NCBI RefSeq assembly: GCF_017565645.3
Contig: NZ_CP086136.1
Location: 1,812,001 to 1,876,000, forward strand
DNA: 64,000 bases
Direction: 5' to 3'
Source of the DNA: Bradyrhizobium barranii subsp. barranii
GTDB lineage: Bacteria > Pseudomonadota > Alphaproteobacteria > Rhizobiales > Xanthobacteraceae
Below the pieces are notes generated by a model, which made no database searches, was not told the DNA's origin, and saw only the letters and a program-made list of their open reading frames with translations. Made by a program: the position numbers and the translations under genes. Of the stretch, positions 55,029 to 64,000 are shown one piece after another (positions within the stretch are counted from its first letter, which is position 1; every line of letters begins with the position of its first letter).

Positions 55029-56427
55029 GAGCTATGGCTGATTTTGGGTGACGCGGCCTGATCAGGCGGCGTGGCTTTCAGTGTTCGGAATGACTTCGAT
55101 TCCGTCGATGAACTTTACACCGGCGATGACTTTCGGCAACTGGTTCGTGCTCTTCAATCGCCGCCAGGTCTTCGATGCGGCGTCGATGAGCTTGAACACC
55201 ATCAGCTTCGCAGTTTGTTGCGACAGCGATCCCTTGGTCCGCACCGTTCGGTGGCGCACCGTGGCGAAGACGCTCTCGATCGGGTTCGAGCTGCGTAGGT
55301 GGATCCAGTGCTCAGCAGGGAAGTCGAAGAAGGCGAGCAGCGCATGGCGATCCTTGATCAGGCACTCCACCGCACGTCCGTATTTGACGTGGTATTTCTC
55401 GACGAAGACGTCGATCGCGGTTTCAGCTTCGGCCCGGTGTGGGGCCAGATAGATGTTCCGCAGGTCGTTCTTCATGGGGCCCTGCACGGATTTGGCGACC
55501 TTGTCGAGTACGTTGCTCACTTTATGGCACCAGCATCGTTGGTGCCGCGTGCCGGGAAAGGCCTCGTCCAGTGCCTTCCAGAAGCCGAGGGCGCCGTCGC
55601 CGATGGCGAGTTGCGGGGCAATCCGTAACCCGCGTTGCCGCAGGTCGATCAGGAGTTCGCGCCAGCTCTGCGCGCTCTCGCGCACGCCGACCTGGAAGCC
55701 GATCAGCTCCTTCTTGCCTTCCGGCGTGGTGCCAATCAGCACCAGCATGCATTCGCTGTGATCTTCCATGCGGGCCTGCAGGTACACGCCATCGGCCCAG
55801 ATGTAGACATAGCGACGCGCCGACAGATCGCGTCTCTGCCAGCGTTCGTACTCGACCTGCCAATCGGCCTTCAGGCCGGCGATCACCGAAGGCGACAGGT
55901 TCGGCGCATCCTTGCCGAGCAGCGCCGAGAGCGCCTCCTGGAAGTCGCCGGTCGAGATGCCGCGCAAATAGAGGACCGGGATCAAGGCATCCAGGCTCTT
56001 CGTCCGCCGCGCCCATAGCGGCAGGATTGCCGAACTGAAGCGGAGGCGGTCGCCTGGCCCGCTCGCTCCGCGGTCGCGGACCTTGGGACGAGCGACCTCC
56101 ACCGGACCGATGCCGGTCGCAATCTCGCGCACCGGACCGTGCCCATGTCGGACCAGGCGCGCTCGACCGTCGGGCAGCGTCAGATTGGCCTTGCTGGCCA
56201 GAAACGCGCCAACCTCGATCTCGATCGCCCTGGCAAGCAGGTCCCGCGCGCCGGCTCGAACGATATCGGTCAGTGGATCATCAACCGCGGACGGCTGACG
56301 GAAAGCAAGAACATTGGTAGTCTCGGTCATGGCGTATCGCTCTCCTCGAGAGGTTCTGGCAGGCTCGTCACCCGCCTCGATACGCCGCCTTCCTCACACC
56401 GTCATCACCCAGATTCCGCCATAGCTC
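55029..56427 (-). mobile_element. IS256-family insertion with 9-bp target duplication
   Basis: Inverted repeats GAGCTATGGCTGATTTTGGG (55029) and its mirror ending CCATAGCTC (56427) bound a 1.4-kb element. The nine bases TCGTAAATG occur directly before (55020-55028) and after (56428-56436) it. The insertion lies inside an IS66 tnpC remnant, and it looks recent. Confidence 0.93.
55062..56330 (-). CDS. IS256 transposase (mutator type)
   Basis: This 422-residue DDE transposase of the IS256/Mutator family has its catalytic aspartates in IWADGVYLQ and AIGDGALGFW, and a glutamate in the helix after RSSNPIESVFATVRHRT. The block RHQRCWCHKVSNVLDKVAKS is the family signature. The length is normal and all motifs are intact, so it is probably functional. 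Confidence 0.94.
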   Translation of the reverse strand: MTETTNVLAFRQPSAVDDPLTDIVRAGARDLLARAIEIEVGAFLASKANLTLPDGRARLVRHGHGPVREIATGIGPVEVARPKVRDRGASGPGDRLRFSSAILPLWARRTKSLDALIPVLYLRGISTGDFQEALSALLGKDAPNLSPSVIAGLKADWQVEYERWQRRDLSARRYVYIWADGVYLQARMEDHSECMLVLIGTTPEGKKELIGFQVGVRESAQSWRELLIDLRQRGLRIAPQLAIGDGALGFWKALDEAFPGTRHQRCWCHKVSNVLDKVAKSVQGPMKNDLRNIYLAPHRAEAETAIDVFVEKYHVKYGRAVECLIKDRHALLAFFDFPAEHWIHLRSSNPIESVFATVRHRTVRTKGSLSQQTAKLMVFKLIDAASKTWRRLKSTNQLPKVIAGVKFIDGIEVIPNTESHAA

Positions 56428-56660
56428 TCGTAAATGCGGCCCCAACTTCTATGAGCCCGCAACCCCTAGCCGGGCGCCTACTGCTTAGCGAGGGGCTCAA
56501 GCACAGCACCGAGTTCTACGTGATCGAGAAGGACATCAGCGGCCGCGGCGCCGAGGAGCGTCGTCTCGTACGGCAACAGAAAGCCGGCTGCTTGCCGATA
56601 TCTTCCAGAGGTGGCTTCACGCAAGGCTCGGCCCGATCAGCCGGGCGGCGAGCTTGCCCA
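56428..56660 (+). pseudogene. IS66 transposase TnpC fragment, right of the IS256 insertion
   Basis: After the nine-base target copy, coding resumes with NFYE-like residues and LKHSTEFYVIEKDISGRGAEERRLVRQQKAG, the downstream part of the IS66 tnpC fragment at 54766. Frames are shifted after that. Confidence 0.75.
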
Positions 56661-57765
56661 TCAAAAGCCGTTGTCATCCGGCGCCATACCGTCTCGCCAG
56701 GAACTCACATCGACCCCGTATTCGGTCTCGCTGAACGCCATGTTGAGCGGATCGTCCAGTGAAACCCGGATATCGCAATGGAAGGGAAACGATAGATCGG
56801 CCTCGGCTCCATCGCCGCGCCGCATGTCCGAATTTGATCCCCATTGCAAACCAACCGCGATCTTCCCGTGGCGCGGTATGTAATAAAGTGCGCGCCGATC
56901 GAGCGTACCGCTGTCGTGTCCACATAGACTGCATCGACGGAGTGATGGGTCGCCAGCTCGTCCACTTCCATGATCGTGTCGGTAATCAGCGCATCCACGG
57001 TCGTATTGTCGAGTTCGTCTTGGATGGCGTCCAAGATCGTCTTGCGGCATTCGTGATAGGTATCGAGGAAATTTCCAAGGGCCTCGATCCCGCCGGATGC
57101 TGCAGCGTCCTGCTCGTCGCGGCGCTCGATGATCGTGTCTTCACAGCCGTGGACGTGCTTGCTCAGATTGTCGACGGCCTTGGCTTCTGCCGGATCGGGG
57201 CGATATCGATTTGAAGTGCGTCCTTGACGAACTCGTCGCTCAAGCCGCCCTGAATCGCAAAGACGATCCGTTGGCCTCGGGTAGGAACGTTCCCTTCGCG
57301 CTCGGATACGAACCATTCCGATTGAACGACCTGATCGGCCGGGGCAAGCGTCCCCATCGTGTGTTCGAACAGGATCCGCATCGCGGTGCTGAAGAAATTG
57401 AGGCGCAGCGGGTTGTCGACATCGCCAAGGGCGTGTTGCGCCCCGGTGATCGTGGTTCGGGAGAAATCGTCGAGCGCTTTCGGCTTCAAGGCCGCAAGTT
57501 GCTCGTTCAGCCAAGGCGATGCCATCGTGGGGGCTTCCGCTGATGTCGCGGCGCCGGACCCGCCGCTCGTGCTTGTAGTCGAACTGCGGGACATGCGGCT
57601 CACGAACCCACCTTTACCATGAAACATCCGCACCAGCACAAGATCGTAAATTTGGAACGCAACGCTATTGAAGCGATTAAGCGTGGCGACACTCTCCGTG
57701 CCCGGATCATCGCCCTTGTCCGATCGGATCACCGCGTTCTGAAACTGCCGAACATCGGCATCCAT
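56661..57765 (-). pseudogene. pPIWI-associated-nuclease-like gene with two frameshifts
   Basis: Three minus-strand frames join into one protein of about 365 residues. Part one has NPLRLNFFSTAMRILFEHTMGTLAPADQVV and RGQRIVFAIQGGLSDEFVKDAL; part two continues AVDNLSKHVHGCEDTII and VDAVYVDTTAVRSIGAHFITYRATG; part three has LQWGSNSDMRRGDGAEADLSFPF. Breaks lie near 57195 and 56874. The pattern resembles the predicted nuclease family found beside prokaryotic PIWI-RE genes, but no PIWI gene is in this window. It is on the same strand as the broken protease upstream. Confidence 0.6.
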
Positions 57766-57989
57766 TCTGGCTCGTCTCCGAAACCGGTGTAGCCGATCCT
57801 GTAGGTGCCGGCTACGCCATCAACCAGCGCCTTCGAGACTGCGCCGCTCTCTTTATCGCCGACATTCCTAAAGCGGGCGTGGCTGTCGGCACAACCGCGG
57901 TGCGAACAATGGCTCGCTCAGATCTAGGGTCTGTACCTAAATAGCGCCACGTGATTCTCTTGCCTACGTGTTGATTCGGGGGCGAGAGA

Positions 57990-58382
57990 ATGCGCGCTGG
58001 TTTGTTTTGGCTGAACGACAGGCAATGGGCGCGTATCGAACCGCATCTGCCGAGGGGACTGACGGGGCCGGATCGGGACGACGACCGACGCATCGTCAGC
58101 GGCATCATTCACATGCTGCAATCGGGTGCACGATGGCGTGATTGTCCACGTGAATACGGCCCTTACACGACGATCTACAATCGCTTCAATCGCTGGGCCA
58201 AGCGAGGACGATGGTGCGCAATCTTCGAAGCGCTGGCCAAGCCTGGCGAAGACGGCGTCGTACTGTCGCTCGACTCGACCTCGATTAAAGCTCACCGGTG
58301 TGCCTCCGGCGGAAAAGGGGGGAGCACAATCAAGCAATCGGCCGCTCGCGCGGAGGCCGCACGACAAAAATCCATGCGCTGA
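57990..58382 (+). CDS. IS5 transposase, first frame
   Basis: This 130-residue N-terminal part has LNDRQWARIEPHLPRG, then the first catalytic aspartate in LSLDSTSIKAHRCASGGKGG. The frame overlaps the second one between 58298 and 58382, the usual arrangement for ribosomal frameshifting in this IS group. Confidence 0.88.
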   Translation: MRAGLFWLNDRQWARIEPHLPRGLTGPDRDDDRRIVSGIIHMLQSGARWRDCPREYGPYTTIYNRFNRWAKRGRWCAIFEALAKPGEDGVVLSLDSTSIKAHRCASGGKGGSTIKQSAARAEAARQKSMR

Positions 58383-58750
58383 GCGATCCGCTCTGCCGGC
58401 CGGTCGTCCTGCATCTGACTCCAGGCCAGGATGCCGATATCGCTGCGGCTCCCGATGTCCTGGCGCTCGCGCCACCCATGAGCGTGCTCCTCGCCGACAA
58501 AGGGTATGATGGCGACAAGCTTCGCGGCGAAATCATTCGTCGTGGCGCCAAGCCCGTAATCCCCAATAAATCTAACCGTGTCGTCATCCATCGCTTCAAC
58601 AAACGCGCCTACAAAGGACGAAATGTCATCGAACGCTGCTTTTGCAGGCTCAAGGACTTCCGGCGCATCGCCACGCGATATGACAAGCTCGCCCGTAATT
58701 TTTTGGCCGCTGTTCATCTCGCCGCTCTCGTCGCATATTGGCTCAATTGA
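58298..58750 (+). CDS. IS5 transposase, second frame
   Basis: This C-terminal part has GRSRGGRTTKIHALSD, the second aspartate in LLADKGYDGD and the glutamate in GRNVIERCFCRLKDFRRIATRYDK. It is complete, and is joined to the first frame by a frameshift to make the full transposase. Confidence 0.88.
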   Translation: MCLRRKRGEHNQAIGRSRGGRTTKIHALSDPLCRPVVLHLTPGQDADIAAAPDVLALAPPMSVLLADKGYDGDKLRGEIIRRGAKPVIPNKSNRVVIHRFNKRAYKGRNVIERCFCRLKDFRRIATRYDKLARNFLAAVHLAALVAYWLN

Positions 58751-59191
58751 GTCTGGACCCTAGGTCATCAGTGAGCCGTCCGAGGGCAGCATTGAACTGC
58801 TCCCACAAGCGGAGCCATCGCTCCAATTTCGCCGCCTCATCAGGGGGCTGCTGCCTAAGTCCGTCGGCCCCGGCTGGCTAATCGCATCCCCGACCGATTC
58901 TTCGGGCCCGCCGCAAAGCACATGCCAATTGCTCAAGAGATAGCGTTCTTGCGTCGTGAGGTCGCGAACGGTAGGTCCCAGTGTGCCCGTGATCCGCTGC
59001 TTGAGATTGCCCACGCTGAGACCCGGCTGGACAAGACGTCGGGGCGCGCACGGAGTTCCGGTGTGAGGGCTGTAGCCGATCTCCAGGACATCGAGGTCGA
59101 TCCCGTCGATCCTGTTCGGCAGTCTCTGGTCGACGGACAGACGCTGCTTCCGGTTCATATGAAGTCGAACCGACAGCCGGGCGGTACGCAT

Positions 59192-59693
59192 GCCGTCCTT
59201 AAAGGCAAACCCGTAGTCGACCCTCGAAACACCATCGAGCGACCGAGGCAGGCCTCTTGGCCTTGTTCAACGCAATCGCAGCACGGGAAGGTGGCCAGCG
59301 CGCCATTGGCCGACGATCACTGCGAGCTGAACGGTATTGACCAGAGAAAGTCCGTTCGCAATCGTCCAGAGGCGTAGGCGCGATCGTTTTGAAGATCGGG
59401 CTTGCCGCGAAAGACTGGAAGGAACACCGGTCCGCCTTGGCCGTACCAATTTGACCTTCGAGCGGACCGTTGTGGCAGTTCACGTGCGGTTGCCCGATCC
59501 GCCATCCGGAAAACCGGCCTCAAGCTGTTATTCTGTGAGGACGGCGGCCTTAACGGATGTCCTGCTTCTTCTTTGCAACCAACCGCTACCAGATAAGGCA
59601 GGTATGACGTTTTAAAGGTTCTGGTACCCTCTTGGTCATCGAAAGCTCCAGCGAGCCACTCAGCCCGTAGCAATCCTTTCCGGGAGATATGGA
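59192..59693. other. No intact gene
   Basis: Minus-strand fragments upstream of the protease (for example NGLSLVNTVQLAVIVGQW near 59330) look like degraded coding with a hydrophobic stretch. They may be the lost N-terminal extension of the protease gene. Confidence 0.35.
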
Positions 59694-60095
59694 ATGCCTG
59701 AGATCGTAGGCGAAGACGGAAAACGCGAACGGCGAGCACGTGGAGGACCCGAACTGGCCGAGGCATCGCCCCCTGGAGCAGGTGGCACCACGGATCATGT
59801 TGGAGAAAAGACCTCAGCTGCATCGCGCATTTCATTCACGGTTCCGGAATGGCAAAAATCAATCGAGGCGACAAGAAACCTGTTCGCCGCGGCGCTCCGC
59901 GACGCGCTAAAGCTGACTGCTTCCTCTCTGCATGATCAGGCCACTTTTATGAAGACTCTTGCGGACTCCAAAACTCCCTCTGAGCTACTGAAGTGCAACC
60001 TGGATTATGCGGAGCAATCCTGGTCGAAATTGTTCGGCGAGGGCTCGAAGATGTTGGATCGTCTCAAGCAGAGCCAACGGTCTTCGGTAAGTTAA
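59694..60095 (+). CDS. Phasin-like protein
   Basis: This 133-residue helical protein has a disordered first third (RERRARGGPELAEASPPGAG) and a phasin-type helical body: WQKSIEATRNLFAAALRDALKL, SSLHDQATFMKTLADSKTPSELLKCNLDYAEQSW. Phasins coat PHA granules; this one differs from the core phasin at 21281. The ATG is preceded by GGGAGATATGGA. It is intact inside a region of decayed mobile elements. Confidence 0.75.
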   Translation: MPEIVGEDGKRERRARGGPELAEASPPGAGGTTDHVGEKTSAASRISFTVPEWQKSIEATRNLFAAALRDALKLTASSLHDQATFMKTLADSKTPSELLKCNLDYAEQSWSKLFGEGSKMLDRLKQSQRSSVS

Positions 60096-61295
60096 GAAAT
60101 CGCCAAGCTTGAAATAGGCTGATGGCGCGATATTCTCTCCGGTGTGCGTTCGGGAGACCTGAGGAAGTCGGCCCGCGTTCAGACCATGCCTATTGCTAGT
60201 TTTGAACTCGACATGATCTTTTACTGGAATATAGCCATGGACTTGTAATTCTTGGGGTGTTCCCACGATTTTCTCTACCGTGTTCAGTAGTATCGCCCGT
60301 CTCGCCTGAAAACTCAAGTTGTGGAGCGCTGTCTGCGCTGCATCAGAGAATTGTTTGATCTCGTCGGCGCTCGGCATCTCGGTGACATAACTAGCGTTCG
60401 TTTGTTGTTGCGCACTCGCGATTGTGTTTTTCAACGACGTAAGTTTCTCCCGTAGCGGGGTCGTGTATTCTCTCAGCTGCTCGACCGTGAACAGGCCAGC
60501 GCCATACGCTTTGTTGTAGCGATCCTCCTGTACCTTCAATGCGGCTAATTCTTTTTTCGCAGCGGCAACATCGCCGGCAGATGACTTCACGTTCGCCCGG
60601 CGCGTCCCCAACCAGCGACTAGTCTGTTCCGAAAGCAATTCTTCCGAGCCCATCAAATCGGCAATCTTGTCCCAAACGAGCCTATCGGCGATACGCGCAT
60701 TTATTCCCCGTTCTTTGCACGTTGCTGACAGAGGAAAGCTGAGCGCTCTATCGGTACAACGATAGTAGAGGTGCTTGCCTCGCAGCACACCTTCACCGGA
60801 TCTGCTTCTCCCGCAGACGCATCCAATCTTGCCCGCAAGGAGTACTCATTCTTTCTGTTCCGTTGAGACAGCGCGAAGTTGGCGTCGAGTTGTGCGCGAG
60901 CGCGTTCAAAGAGCTTTTTATCTATGATCGCGGGCACCGGAATAATGAACCACTCTTCTCCTGGTCGCATTCGACGACTCGTCTTTTTTACTTTTCGATA
61001 CGCGTCTTGTTTGATTGGGTGCTGAGGTGCCACAGCATATGATGCGCCCCAGTGGGCTTCGCCGATGTAGCCCTTAACCGCGCTGACGAGCGAAATCTCG
61101 GAGCGTTGTTAACTGGGTCTCGACGGTCCCCTCCTCCTCTTGTCGCGCAGTCGAGACCCTCGCGTATATTGCAATCAGCTTTGTGCTTGGTACCAATTCT
61201 TCGTGGTTCATACTCTCTATAGCGATAAGTTTACTCCCGACCCCCGGTATGAGTCGAGTCGGTTGGTGCAACGTGATGATGAACACATCCAACAA
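60096..61295 (-). pseudogene. Second large serine recombinase, internally deleted
   Basis: The minus strand first gives a proper resolvase start with the catalytic serine context TKLIAIYARVSTARQEEEGT (about 61190), ending at RDFARQRG. It then jumps, without most of the catalytic domain, to GYIGEAHWGASYAVAPQHPI and PAIIDKKLFERARAQLDANF (recombinase domain), then a frame-shifted zinc ribbon (LRGKHLYYRCTDRAL) and a coiled coil (KKELAALKVQEDRYNKAYG). It is a dead integrase, probably of an integrated element. Confidence 0.82.
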
Positions 61296-61839
61296 CGGGG
61301 CGCATTCTCAGGACCTCCTCAAATAGAACATCAAAAGCGCTAGCTAACCGCATTTGGTGTCCAGCTGGTGGCTCGTCATGTAATTGATAGTGAACTTGAG
61401 GCATCGTCCTTGTTCTCATCCTCGCATCATGTACTTTCCAGCAGCTAAGATGCTAGGCGGCAAACAATGCCAAACACGCACATTCACCCACTATCCGTTT
61501 TGAGCTGGACTGCCGTACTTCTCACGAAGCGCCTCAGCTCGCGTAATGTGCTCGCAAATCATCCGCGAGGACCTTCTCGCCTTTGACGCAAGCTAGTAAA
61601 TCGTACCCGTCGATTGAATGGCCGGCGTTATCTTGAATTGAGAGTAAGCGCGGTTTTCCGCGCACGTGTGGATGTCCCGGGTTCTGTTGAATTTCTGAAG
61701 AGGTCGGCGTTGCCCACCTTGAGCCGGTAGGCTCGGGGTGCTGATTCCACAAAGGAGAGCAACGCCATGACGAGAGATATCACACCGGCTGATTGGCCGG
61801 CGACCGGGGCTGTGGACGAAGTGACCTGCCACTGAATTT
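61296..61839. other. No gene; a short coding-like tail
   Basis: A minus-strand stretch near 61500-61640 reads LSIQDNAGHSIDGYDLLACVKGEKVLADDLRAHYAS, which looks like a small protein tail, but it has no start or partner. The rest shows nothing. Confidence 0.4.
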
Positions 61840-62400
61840 TCATCCAGCGGCAGTTAGAGTCTCGGAGTTTTGTACGCCAAGTGGCGCGGGTGGAGCAACG
61901 GACGAACGGCGGAGCTGGTCGGGGTTGCGCAGCCGATCGTCCGTTGCGGTGAGGTGGGCGGCATAGGCCGCGGGGGTCAGGTATTTCAGCGATGAGTGGG
62001 GGCACTGGAGATTGTAGAAGCCCTCGATGAAGGCGAAGATATCGCGCTGGGCTTCGGCCCGGGTCTCATATTGGCGATGATGAACGAGCTCGGTCTTCAG
62101 GGTATGGAAGAAGCTCTCCATCGGGGCATTGTCGTAGCAGTCGGCTTTGCGGCTCATTGATGCCGTGATGCCGTGATGCCGTGATGCCGGCGGCCGACAG
62201 GATCGCGCGATAGTCCTGTGAGGCGTACTGCACGCCGCGATCGGAGTGATGGATCAATCCGCCTTCCGGCTGCTGCTGCTGATTGCCATCTTCAAGGCGG
62301 ACGAGGCGAGTTCGACCTGCATGTGATCCCGCATCGCCCAACCGACGATCTTGCGGCTGAAGAGGTCCATGATGGCCGCCAGGTAGAGCCAGCTGCGCGT
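61840..62400 (-). pseudogene. IS3-family transposase OrfB, C-terminal fragment
   Basis: Frames give [42 protein letters not shown] (second catalytic aspartate) and [30 protein letters not shown] (catalytic glutamate). An 8-bp repeat expansion at 62158-62189 breaks the frame between the last two, and the 5' half is cut off by the IS21 element. Confidence 0.85.
62158..62189. repeat. Four tandem copies of an 8-bp unit inside the IS3 fragment
   Basis: TGATGCCG is repeated four times exactly. An intact IS3 frame would need about two copies (reading [10 protein letters not shown]), so two extra units (16 bases) shift the frame. Confidence 0.85.
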
Positions 62401-62407
62401 TTCGCGG

Positions 62408-62499
62408 GATCGTGAGCGCGGATTTCAGGGGATCGTGAGCAGAGATTTCAGACGATCGTGAGCAACGATTTCGCGGGATCGTGAGCAAGGCTTTCGGAG
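62408..62499. repeat. Four 23-bp terminal repeats of IS21
   Basis: GATCGTGAGC starts at 62408, 62431, 62454 and 62477, exactly 23 bases apart, each followed by a variable GATTTC-type part. Multiple terminal repeats at the ends are the known transposase-binding sites of IS21 elements. Confidence 0.92.
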
Positions 62500-62566
62500 C
62501 CTTGCAGCGCTTCGGCCGACAACTCAACCGGCTTAGGGATGACCTCGTGGTTAACGAGGAAGTCCA

Positions 62567-64000
62567 ATGCCTACCCAGAGATTGTCGATGCGCCGGATCA
62601 AGGAAGTCCTTCGGTTAAAACATTTTCAAGGCCTGCCAGAGCGGGCCATCGCGCGGAGCGTGGGCGTCAGCAACGGCGTTGTGCACAGCTACCTGAGCCG
62701 CGCCCGCTCTGCTGGGTTGAGCTGGCCGCTTCCGGAGGGAATGACCGATGAAGACCTGGAGCTTTTGCTTTTCCCGGCCCCACGACCAGCGTCTCAGAGC
62801 CCGCAGCGGCCGGTGCCCGACTGGAGCTACATCGATAAAGAGCTCCGCCGGCGCAACGTAACCCGTCGCCTGCTCTGGGAGGAGTATCGCGCCGTTAATC
62901 CCGACGGTTTCGGGTACACGTGGTTCTGCACTACCTACGAGGCCTGGAAGGGGCGGGTCCGACCTTCGATGCGGCAGATTCATCTGGGCGGCGAGAAGGT
63001 GTTCGTGGATTTCGCCGGCGACACCATCGACATCGTCGATCCGCTGACCGGGGAAGTGCAGCCGATGAAGCTGTTCGTCGCGGCGATGGGCGCTTCGAAC
63101 TACACCTACGCCGAGGCCTGCCCCAGCGAGAGCTTGGCCGACTGGATCCGGGCCCACGTCAACTTGTTCACGTTTTTGAGCGGAACGCCGACGTTCGTGG
63201 TCTGCGACAACCTCAAAGCCGCCGTCAGCAACCCCGACCGCTACGATCCCGGCCTCAATCGCACTTATGCCGAGATGGCGAGCCATTACGGCACGGCCAT
63301 TCTCGCCGCACGGCCGCGGCGCCCAAAAGACAAGGCGAAGGTCGAGGTCGCGGTGCAAATCGCCCAGCGCTGGATTCTGGCCCGGCTGCGCAATCAGCGC
63401 TTCTTTTCCCGGGCCGAGCTCAACGCCGCCATCAAGACACTCGTCGACGAACTCAATGCTCGTCAAATGCGTGGCTTCGGCTCAAGCCGCGCCGAACTGT
63501 TTGCCGAACTCGACAAACCCAAGCTAACCCCGCTGCCAGATCAGCCTTATGCCTTCGCACGCTGGAAGCGCTGCCGCCTCGCTCCCGATTATCATGTCGA
63601 GGTCGACGGCCATTGGTACTCCGCGCCGTATCGTCTGATTGGCGAGCTGGTCGATGCCCGTATCGACGATCGGACGGTCGAGATCTTCCACAAGGGCCAG
63701 CGGATCGCCAGCCATGCCCGCGCGCCCAACCGACGCGGACACACCACCATCGCCGACCACATGCCCAGCGCCCATCGCCGCTACGGCAAATGGACCCCCG
63801 CCGCGGTGATCGCCGCCGGCGAGCGGATCGGTCCTTCGACAGCAGCGTTTTTCCAGGCCGTGATCGACGCCCGGCCCCATCCAGAACAAGGCTTTCGAAC
63901 CTGCCTTGGCATTCTGGCGCTCGTCAAAAGCTACGGCGCCGAACGCCTCGACGCAGCCTGCCGGAGGGGCATCCTCATCAAGGCGCGCTCCGTCGCCTCG
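62567..64000 (+). CDS. istA: IS21 transposase IstA, truncated by the window end
   Basis: At least 478 codons are open. The N-terminal helix-turn-helix is MRRIKEVLRLKHFQGLPERAIARSVGVSNGVVHSY, the first catalytic aspartate is in VFVDFAGDTIDI, the second in FVVCDNLKAAVS and the glutamate in KDKAKVEVAVQIAQRWI. The Mu-type C-terminal part begins around VEVDGHWYSAPYRL. AACGAGGAAG precedes the ATG at 62567. The frame is intact to the edge. Confidence 0.92.
   Translation, partial: MPTQRLSMRRIKEVLRLKHFQGLPERAIARSVGVSNGVVHSYLSRARSAGLSWPLPEGMTDEDLELLLFPAPRPASQSPQRPVPDWSYIDKELRRRNVTRRLLWEEYRAVNPDGFGYTWFCTTYEAWKGRVRPSMRQIHLGGEKVFVDFAGDTIDIVDPLTGEVQPMKLFVAAMGASNYTYAEACPSESLADWIRAHVNLFTFLSGTPTFVVCDNLKAAVSNPDRYDPGLNRTYAEMASHYGTAILAARPRRPKDKAKVEVAVQIAQRWILARLRNQRFFSRAELNAAIKTLVDELNARQMRGFGSSRAELFAELDKPKLTPLPDQPYAFARWKRCRLAPDYHVEVDGHWYSAPYRLIGELVDARIDDRTVEIFHKGQRIASHARAPNRRGHTTIADHMPSAHRRYGKWTPAAVIAAGERIGPSTAAFFQAVIDARPHPEQGFRTCLGILALVKSYGAERLDAACRRGILIKARSVAS

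Larger units (their letters stand above)
57925..58763 (+). mobile_element. IS5-family (IS427-like) insertion sequence
   Basis: The ends TAGGGTCTG (57925) and GGACCCTA (58762) are short inverted repeats. CTAG occurs at both edges, the preferred target of this subgroup. Two overlapping transposase frames fill the 0.84-kb element. Confidence 0.85.
57766..59191 (-). pseudogene. Trypsin-like protease gene split by the IS5 element
   Basis: The 5' part (58764-59191) contains TLGPTVRDLTTQERYLLSNWHVLCGG, with the histidine of a serine-protease triad, and VGDAISQPGPTDLG. Across the IS5, a frame gives AALGRLTDDLDLSEPLF and then KALVDGVAGTYRIGYTGFGDEP near 57800. Frameshifts and the insertion prevent a complete protein. 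It lies directly upstream of the broken pPIWI-nuclease-like gene on the same strand and may have been its operon partner. Confidence 0.55.
62400..64000 (+). mobile_element. IS21-family element, left part
   Basis: A left end with four 23-bp repeats is followed by an istA gene that runs past the window. The element cuts the IS3 fragment. The istB helper gene would lie beyond 64000. Confidence 0.85.

Noticed and set aside
62408..62499. Plasmid or phage replication iterons
   Set aside because: The 23-bp repeats abut an IS21 transposase gene and match IS21 terminal repeats, so they are transposon ends.

Overview
The window reads as a Bradyrhizobium-like alphaproteobacterial chromosome. The coding is GC-rich. 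The core genes (aroE, glmM, serC-serA, an LldD-type dehydrogenase, short Omp25-type outer-membrane proteins, a phasin), the families of palindromic intergenic repeats, a CtrA-type TTAA-N7-TTAA box, and a tRNA-His with G1-U72 and A73 (an alphaproteobacterial form) all fit. The genus is inferred from family knowledge; no search was run.

Positions 1 to about 21,990 are ordinary core: shikimate dehydrogenase, a tandem pair of exported paralogues, lactate dehydrogenase, phosphoglucosamine mutase, an Fsr-like exporter, two beta-barrel proteins, a glutathione transferase, an acetyltransferase, the serine pathway pair serC-serA, a thiolase, an FAD monooxygenase, a large PAS sensor histidine kinase on the minus strand, and a phasin. 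The core ends at tRNA-His (21,907-21,983).

Positions about 22.0 to 40.8 kb form an accessory cassette. It is bracketed by two direct copies (22,378 and 40,611) of an attachment-like leader plus the first codons of a tyrosine integrase. Inside are probable defence genes: a two-gene minus operon with a HEPN R-x4-H protein; a Gabija-like pair (OLD-type ATPase-TOPRIM gajA and a UvrD-like gajB broken by one frameshift) followed by a second HEPN gene; a hipBA module behind four 18-bp operators; a PD-(D/E)XK nuclease; a second nuclease-like gene broken at an eight-T run; two DUF3892 genes; and six copies of an RNA-like paired-hairpin element. A third HEPN gene abuts the right-hand integrase remnant.

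Positions about 42 to 64 kb are a graveyard of mobile DNA: IS3, IS66, IS256, IS5 and IS21 elements, mostly nested or broken; lambda-type prophage pieces (terminase tail, gpW-like, portal); ParB and ParA remnants; two decayed large serine recombinases; and a wrecked protease plus pPIWI-associated-nuclease-like locus. A few intact cargo genes (a DUF418 membrane protein, a phasin-like gene, a lipoprotein-like or anchored hypothetical) sit between them. The window ends inside an IS21 transposase gene.
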